NCBI GenBank assembly: GCA_027013265.1 | Contig: JALUXQ010000187.1 | Coordinates: 1 to 8,266, forward strand | Direction of reading: 5' to 3' | DNA from: Campylobacteraceae bacterium | Lineage (GTDB): Bacteria; Campylobacterota; Campylobacteria; Campylobacterales; Sulfurospirillaceae | Length of the DNA: 8,266 nt | Shown: piece by piece, positions 5,473 through 8,266 of the stretch | Layout of the letters: each line of letters opens with the position of its first letter | Position numbering within the stretch: the first letter of the stretch is position 1 | Position numbers and translations under genes: made by a program | The notes under the pieces: model-generated | Databases searched by the model: none | The model's input: the letters and a program-made list of their open reading frames with translations, nothing else | What the model was told of the DNA's origin: nothing

Positions 5473-7173
5473 TTAAAACCTCATTCCCCACATCATAAGC
5501 ACTCTATAACTCCTATCAGGTTCACTAGTAATCTTTTGAGTACCAACTTTCCTAGCCACTTGTAGGTTTGCAAATAGTTGTTTATAGCTTACATGATATC
5601 CAAGACCTATATCTTGCAGTATTCTACTCTTAAATGTAGATATTGGTTTTTGCATATAGGCTCTGCCTATATCATAAAAAAATCCTATTTTGTGAGTATA
5701 TACTCCGAAATTCTTTAAAGTATATTTAGCTTCTACTTGATACAGATATCCATTTTCTGCACTTAACTCTCCTGATGGATAGAGCTTTACACCATATGCC
5801 CCACCGACTGAAAAATCTTCACTACCATCTAAATTTTTATTGTTGAGTACATGTTGAAGTGATATAGTGTTCTCTAAAGAGATTTTAGGAGTTAACCCTA
5901 TGTTATACTTTAAAACAAGATGCACCTTAGCAAAATTTCCTTGTGTGTCTGCTCCTGCTTTATCAAGTGCTGCTTGAGTTGCATCTTTAAATTTTAAATT
6001 TCCTTGTGTAAATACAATAGAAGATTTCAAGAGTTGATTTAAACCAAAAAGCTTTAGATTTGATTTTTGATAATCTACTCCTAGCCTATATGCTTGGAGC
6101 CTTTTATCTACTTTAGTGTTTGTGCTTCTTGTCTCATCTGTTAGATAGTTTTGCTCTAGCCTTAAAGATAAGTTTAAGCTTTGCAATCTTTGCTTGACAA
6201 GTGGATATGCAAAGAGCAAATGATAATTTCTTGCACTTCCAAGAGCATCGAGAGATGCAAACTCTTTTGAGAGTTTATAGTGGGTAGTTCCATAACCAAA
6301 CTCTCCTCTTAAGCCGTATTGGTTAAGTGGAGCAGAGTAAGATAAAAAACCACTGACTAGACCACTATTGCTACTCAGAGTCCCATAAAATGATAATTTA
6401 TCACCTATATGGAAAGGGTTTAAAATATTAACACCTGTATTTAGTTGGTTTTCTCCTGTGTATCTTCCTCCATAGTCACTTACCAAGAGATATCCATTGT
6501 AGAGTTTTGTATTATCTGTTGTGGTTACTTGAAAATCACTGCTACCTACGCTCTTTCCTGCTTTTATACTGATGTTTGATAGTTTAATACCTGATAAATC
6601 ATTGGCTATCAAAAGTGATCTCTCTAAAGTTCTATTGGTGATAGTTTCACCTTTTTTGTTGACATCAAATATCTTTTGAAGAAGTGATGTTTTTACTTTA
6701 GAGTTATTTTTTATTTTAAACTCTCCATAAACTCCTTCAAGCACAGCTATCTCTAGGATGCTATCATTCATCTTTTGAACAGGTATATAGGCTCTTGCTA
6801 CAATGTAGCCTTGTTTTCTATACTCTTTAGTGATTGTGTTGGCAACACTTTGCATATCGATAAAGCTTAACTTCTTGTTAGCATAGGAATTTATAAGAGA
6901 TAAGAGAGTTTTGCTCTTTATATGCTTATTGCCCCTTATTTTAAAAGATTTGATAAATATAGTTTTTGCGTATTTATCACTCTTGTTTGCAAGTTTTTCT
7001 ATTGGTTTTATGCCTTTTATTTTAACTTGTTTCTCCTTTTTGGATTTCATAAGCTCTTTTGGAGGTTGTGCTTGACGAATAACATCACCAATTTGAGGCT
7101 TTGAAACTCCTGATGCGTTTAATGCTAAAGAAGTTGTTAATAGTGTTGTTAGTAGGTATTTTATGATTTTCAA
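5473..7173 (-). CDS. Two-partner secretion outer-membrane transporter TpsB (FhaC/ShlB/HecB family)
   Basis: This is an Omp85-superfamily outer-membrane pore that recognises the TPS domain of its TpsA partner with periplasmic POTRA domains and exports it. The 566 residues fit the family. A signal peptide covers about 1-20 (positive KIIK, hydrophobic run, cleavage likely after LNA). A helix-like IGDVIRQAQPPKELMK (28-43) matches the plug-helix region, followed by a lysine-rich linker. POTRA1 is about 72-147 (FIKSFKIRGN through ILEIAVLEG) and POTRA2 about 150-218. A 16-strand-type barrel fills the rest, opening with GYLLVSDYGGRYTGENQLN (227-245). The L6 motif, usually VRGF/Y or VRAYP, is GVKLYPSGEL (461-470), with Lys in place of Arg. 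The protein ends in Phe566, the usual outer-membrane insertion signal, and has no cysteine. It starts with TTG, overlapping the tpsA stop (TTGA), with AGAGGA 9 bases upstream, so it should be translationally coupled to tpsA. Confidence 0.93.
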   Translation of the reverse strand: MKIIKYLLTTLLTTSLALNASGVSKPQIGDVIRQAQPPKELMKSKKEKQVKIKGIKPIEKLANKSDKYAKTIFIKSFKIRGNKHIKSKTLLSLINSYANKKLSFIDMQSVANTITKEYRKQGYIVARAYIPVQKMNDSILEIAVLEGVYGEFKIKNNSKVKTSLLQKIFDVNKKGETITNRTLERSLLIANDLSGIKLSNISIKAGKSVGSSDFQVTTTDNTKLYNGYLLVSDYGGRYTGENQLNTGVNILNPFHIGDKLSFYGTLSSNSGLVSGFLSYSAPLNQYGLRGEFGYGTTHYKLSKEFASLDALGSARNYHLLFAYPLVKQRLQSLNLSLRLEQNYLTDETRSTNTKVDKRLQAYRLGVDYQKSNLKLFGLNQLLKSSIVFTQGNLKFKDATQAALDKAGADTQGNFAKVHLVLKYNIGLTPKISLENTISLQHVLNNKNLDGSEDFSVGGAYGVKLYPSGELSAENGYLYQVEAKYTLKNFGVYTHKIGFFYDIGRAYMQKPISTFKSRILQDIGLGYHVSYKQLFANLQVARKVGTQKITSEPDRSYRVLMMWGMRF

Positions 7174-8266
7174 TTTTTTTGTTCCTCTTTATCATTAAAG
7201 TGCATTATATCTGTGGGTAATTTTATGGATTCTGGTTGGAGCGCCATAATATAATCAGAGGGTTGTATAATTGTTTGTTGTTTGTTGATATATTCCAATA
7301 AACTATTGTTTTCAATAGAAGATATAATGTTGTCTATCTTTTGATTTGATTTGGTATTTGTTGCTGTTTGCCCTAGTATGATTGGGCTGAATTTTATTGA
7401 TGTTGTTAAGTAGGGATATCCACTATTTTTAACATTACTTGGATCTCTAGTCCAAATTTTCTTGGAACCCGTACTAGTGCTAAAAATGTTTGCTTTCATT
7501 TGATCTGTTGTTAAACCTGTTCCACCATTGCCACGTCTCCCAACACCGTTTGTAATACCTGTTGTTTGCTTATCCCAAAAACTGTTTTGGATGGTTATAC
7601 TATTGTGTCCATCTCCAACTAAACCTCCGTGGTATAGTGGCACTTTACCTACTACTGTTCCTGCAACATAAGAGTTGGAGATAGTTGTACCGAGGTCGGC
7701 ATTTGCTACTAAACCTCCCATCATACCATTATTTAAAGACAACTTTATTGACCCTGCAGCATAAGAGTTGGAGATAGCTGTATGACTAGCTTTTCCCACT
7801 AAACCTCCTAGCCCTGATGAACCAGTAACTACTGCCGTAGAATAGGAGTTGGAAATTTTTGCATTAATGGCAGTTCCTACTAATCCTCCTGTATCATACT
7901 GATTACCGTGAATTGTTCCTGTGGTATAAGCATTCGAGATGACTCCTTGATCAAGCTGCCCTACTAAACCACCAGTTTTTCCTTCTCCTTTAATATTTGC
8001 ATTAATCAGGCCAATATTTTTAATGGTAGCTCCTTGTGTAAAGCCAAATAATCCTTCAGCAAGACTACTGCTGACTCTATTAATAAAAAGGTTGGAAATG
8101 GTATGACCCAAGCCATCAAATGTTTGTATAAATTTAAAATTAGAATTTTCACCAATCGGAGTAAACCCTTTTCCACTATCCCATGTTTTTGTTGCAACTG
8201 CATCAATATTTGCACCTAAAATATAAGGTTTGAGCTGCAAGCCAGTAGTGCTAATTGATTGCAGGC
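7170..8266 (-). CDS. C-terminal part of a TpsA-type exoprotein (adhesin) with GLUG repeats, 5' end beyond the window
   Basis: A start at the TTG of 8240 is possible but not real. The frame stays open to the right edge, and the eight codons before it (LQSISTTG) continue the familiar 'LQ...YILGANIDA' module of large surface proteins, so this is a gene cut by the window. The 364 visible residues (numbered from 8240) contain GANIDA (9-14), GFTPIG (25-30), FDGLGHTISNL (41-51), and six GLUG-type units of 23-31 residues (about 63-229). These have GGLVG cores and ISNSY..G steps, typical of beta-helical secreted proteins. A closing SFWDKQTTG...GLTTDQMK block (220-249) and a WTRDPSNVKNSGYPYL segment (263-278) follow. 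The last 70 residues are polar and unrecognised. There is no barrel, LPXTG or cysteine, so export depends on the TpsB encoded next. The TPS signal domain and signal peptide should lie upstream. An adhesin role is inferred from the family; target unknown. Confidence 0.88.
   Translation of the reverse strand, partial: LQSISTTGLQLKPYILGANIDAVATKTWDSGKGFTPIGENSNFKFIQTFDGLGHTISNLFINRVSSSLAEGLFGFTQGATIKNIGLINANIKGEGKTGGLVGQLDQGVISNAYTTGTIHGNQYDTGGLVGTAINAKISNSYSTAVVTGSSGLGGLVGKASHTAISNSYAAGSIKLSLNNGMMGGLVANADLGTTISNSYVAGTVVGKVPLYHGGLVGDGHNSITIQNSFWDKQTTGITNGVGRRGNGGTGLTTDQMKANIFSTSTGSKKIWTRDPSNVKNSGYPYLTTSIKFSPIILGQTATNTKSNQKIDNIISSIENNSLLEYINKQQTIIQPSDYIMALQPESIKLPTDIMHFNDKEEQKN
7183..7188 (-). 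promoter_or_regulatory. Ribosome binding site for the TTG start of tpsB
   Basis: AGAGGA on the minus strand lies 9 bases before the TTG at 7171-7173, inside the last codons of tpsA (Lys-Glu-Glu-Gln-Lys-Asn). No ATG lies close by in frame, and the signal peptide begins exactly at this TTG, so the rare start codon is credible. Confidence 0.7.
7554..8054 (-). repeat. Six tandem GLUG-type repeats in the TpsA protein
   Basis: Units begin at about 8054, 7970, 7886, 7805, 7712 and 7622 and read leftward. Each has a (G)GL(V/F)G-type start, a turn, then I(S/K)N(S/A)Y or similar, and a TG.(V/I).G end. Unit five has GGLVAN in place of GGLVG. The period of 27-31 residues matches one beta-helix rung or hairpin. 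The function of GLUG repeats is not established; they occur in secreted adhesins and IgA-protease-like proteins. Confidence 0.8.
7667..7777 (-). repeat. Near-identical DNA segments inside the GLUG region
   Basis: The 18-base string CATAAGAGTTGGAGATAG (plus strand) occurs exactly at 7667-7684 and again at 7760-7777. A degenerate relative, AATAGGAGTTGGAAAT, lies near 7841-7856. They encode the ISNSY steps of neighbouring units. The DNA-level identity suggests recent duplication or gene conversion among units. Confidence 0.7.

Noticed and set aside
6922..7104. Plus-strand open frame opposite the tpsB N-terminus
   Set aside because: Hydrophobic look comes from reading lysine-rich codons in antisense; no ribosome site.
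7554..8054. CRISPR array
   Set aside because: The repeats are degenerate, coding and of protein-repeat type, with no uniform direct repeats or unique spacers.
8006..8215. Second minus-strand frame overlapping tpsA
   Set aside because: Out-of-frame shadow of the repeat-rich exoprotein, which has strong motif support.
8238..8240. TTG at 8240 as the true start of the GLUG protein
   Set aside because: The frame is open to the window edge, the preceding residues continue a known module, and there is no ribosome site or signal peptide at this point.
7170..8266. Classical autotransporter (type Va)
   Set aside because: No C-terminal beta-barrel is present in this protein; the pore is encoded separately by the overlapping tpsB gene.

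Overview
The window looks like chromosomal DNA from a member of the Campylobacterota (Epsilonproteobacteria), of the Sulfurimonas / Sulfuricurvum / Sulfurospirillum / Arcobacter kind. The reasons are the AT-rich sequence, tightly packed and often overlapping genes, promoters with a good TATAAT -10 box but no obvious -35 box, and housekeeping proteins whose flavour matches that phylum. The genus assignment is inference; no rRNA or other decisive marker is present.

Left part (1-3415, all on the minus strand). An M3 zinc oligopeptidase (prlC/opdA-like) is followed, after a 58-bp gap with its own -10 box, by a compact operon. This runs riboflavin synthase (ribE), then pgeF (multicopper-laccase-like domain, YfiH/YlmD), then a small unidentified protein that runs off the left edge. 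In the operon the ribE stop directly abuts the pgeF ATG, and the pgeF stop overlaps the next ATG (ATGA), so translation is probably coupled.

Middle (3416-5467). A 153-bp divergent intergenic region carries two back-to-back TATAAT boxes, one for prlC and one for mnmG. Between the mnmG promoter and its start codon lies a perfect 57-bp palindrome (two 28-nt arms around one base). It is the most striking non-coding structure here: it is not a terminator, and it resembles a mobile REP-type palindromic element inserted into the mnmG leader. mnmG (tRNA U34 modification, FAD enzyme) follows and ends in an intrinsic terminator whose stem begins inside its last codons.

Right part (5473-8266, minus strand). 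This is a two-partner secretion (type Vb) locus. The 3' part of a large tpsA exoprotein gene enters from the right edge and encodes GLUG-type repeats. It overlaps by four bases (TTGA) a tpsB gene for an FhaC/ShlB-like outer-membrane transporter with POTRA domains and a beta-barrel. TpsB would export TpsA to the cell surface or medium; the TPS signal domain and promoter of tpsA lie beyond the window. The locus converges on mnmG.

No tRNA, rRNA, CRISPR array or transposase gene was seen. I do not see a wholly new system. The best candidates for a second look are the palindrome in front of mnmG and the tpsA-tpsB pair with its cysteine-free, GLUG-repeat exoprotein and its VKLYP variant of the conserved VRGF/Y motif.
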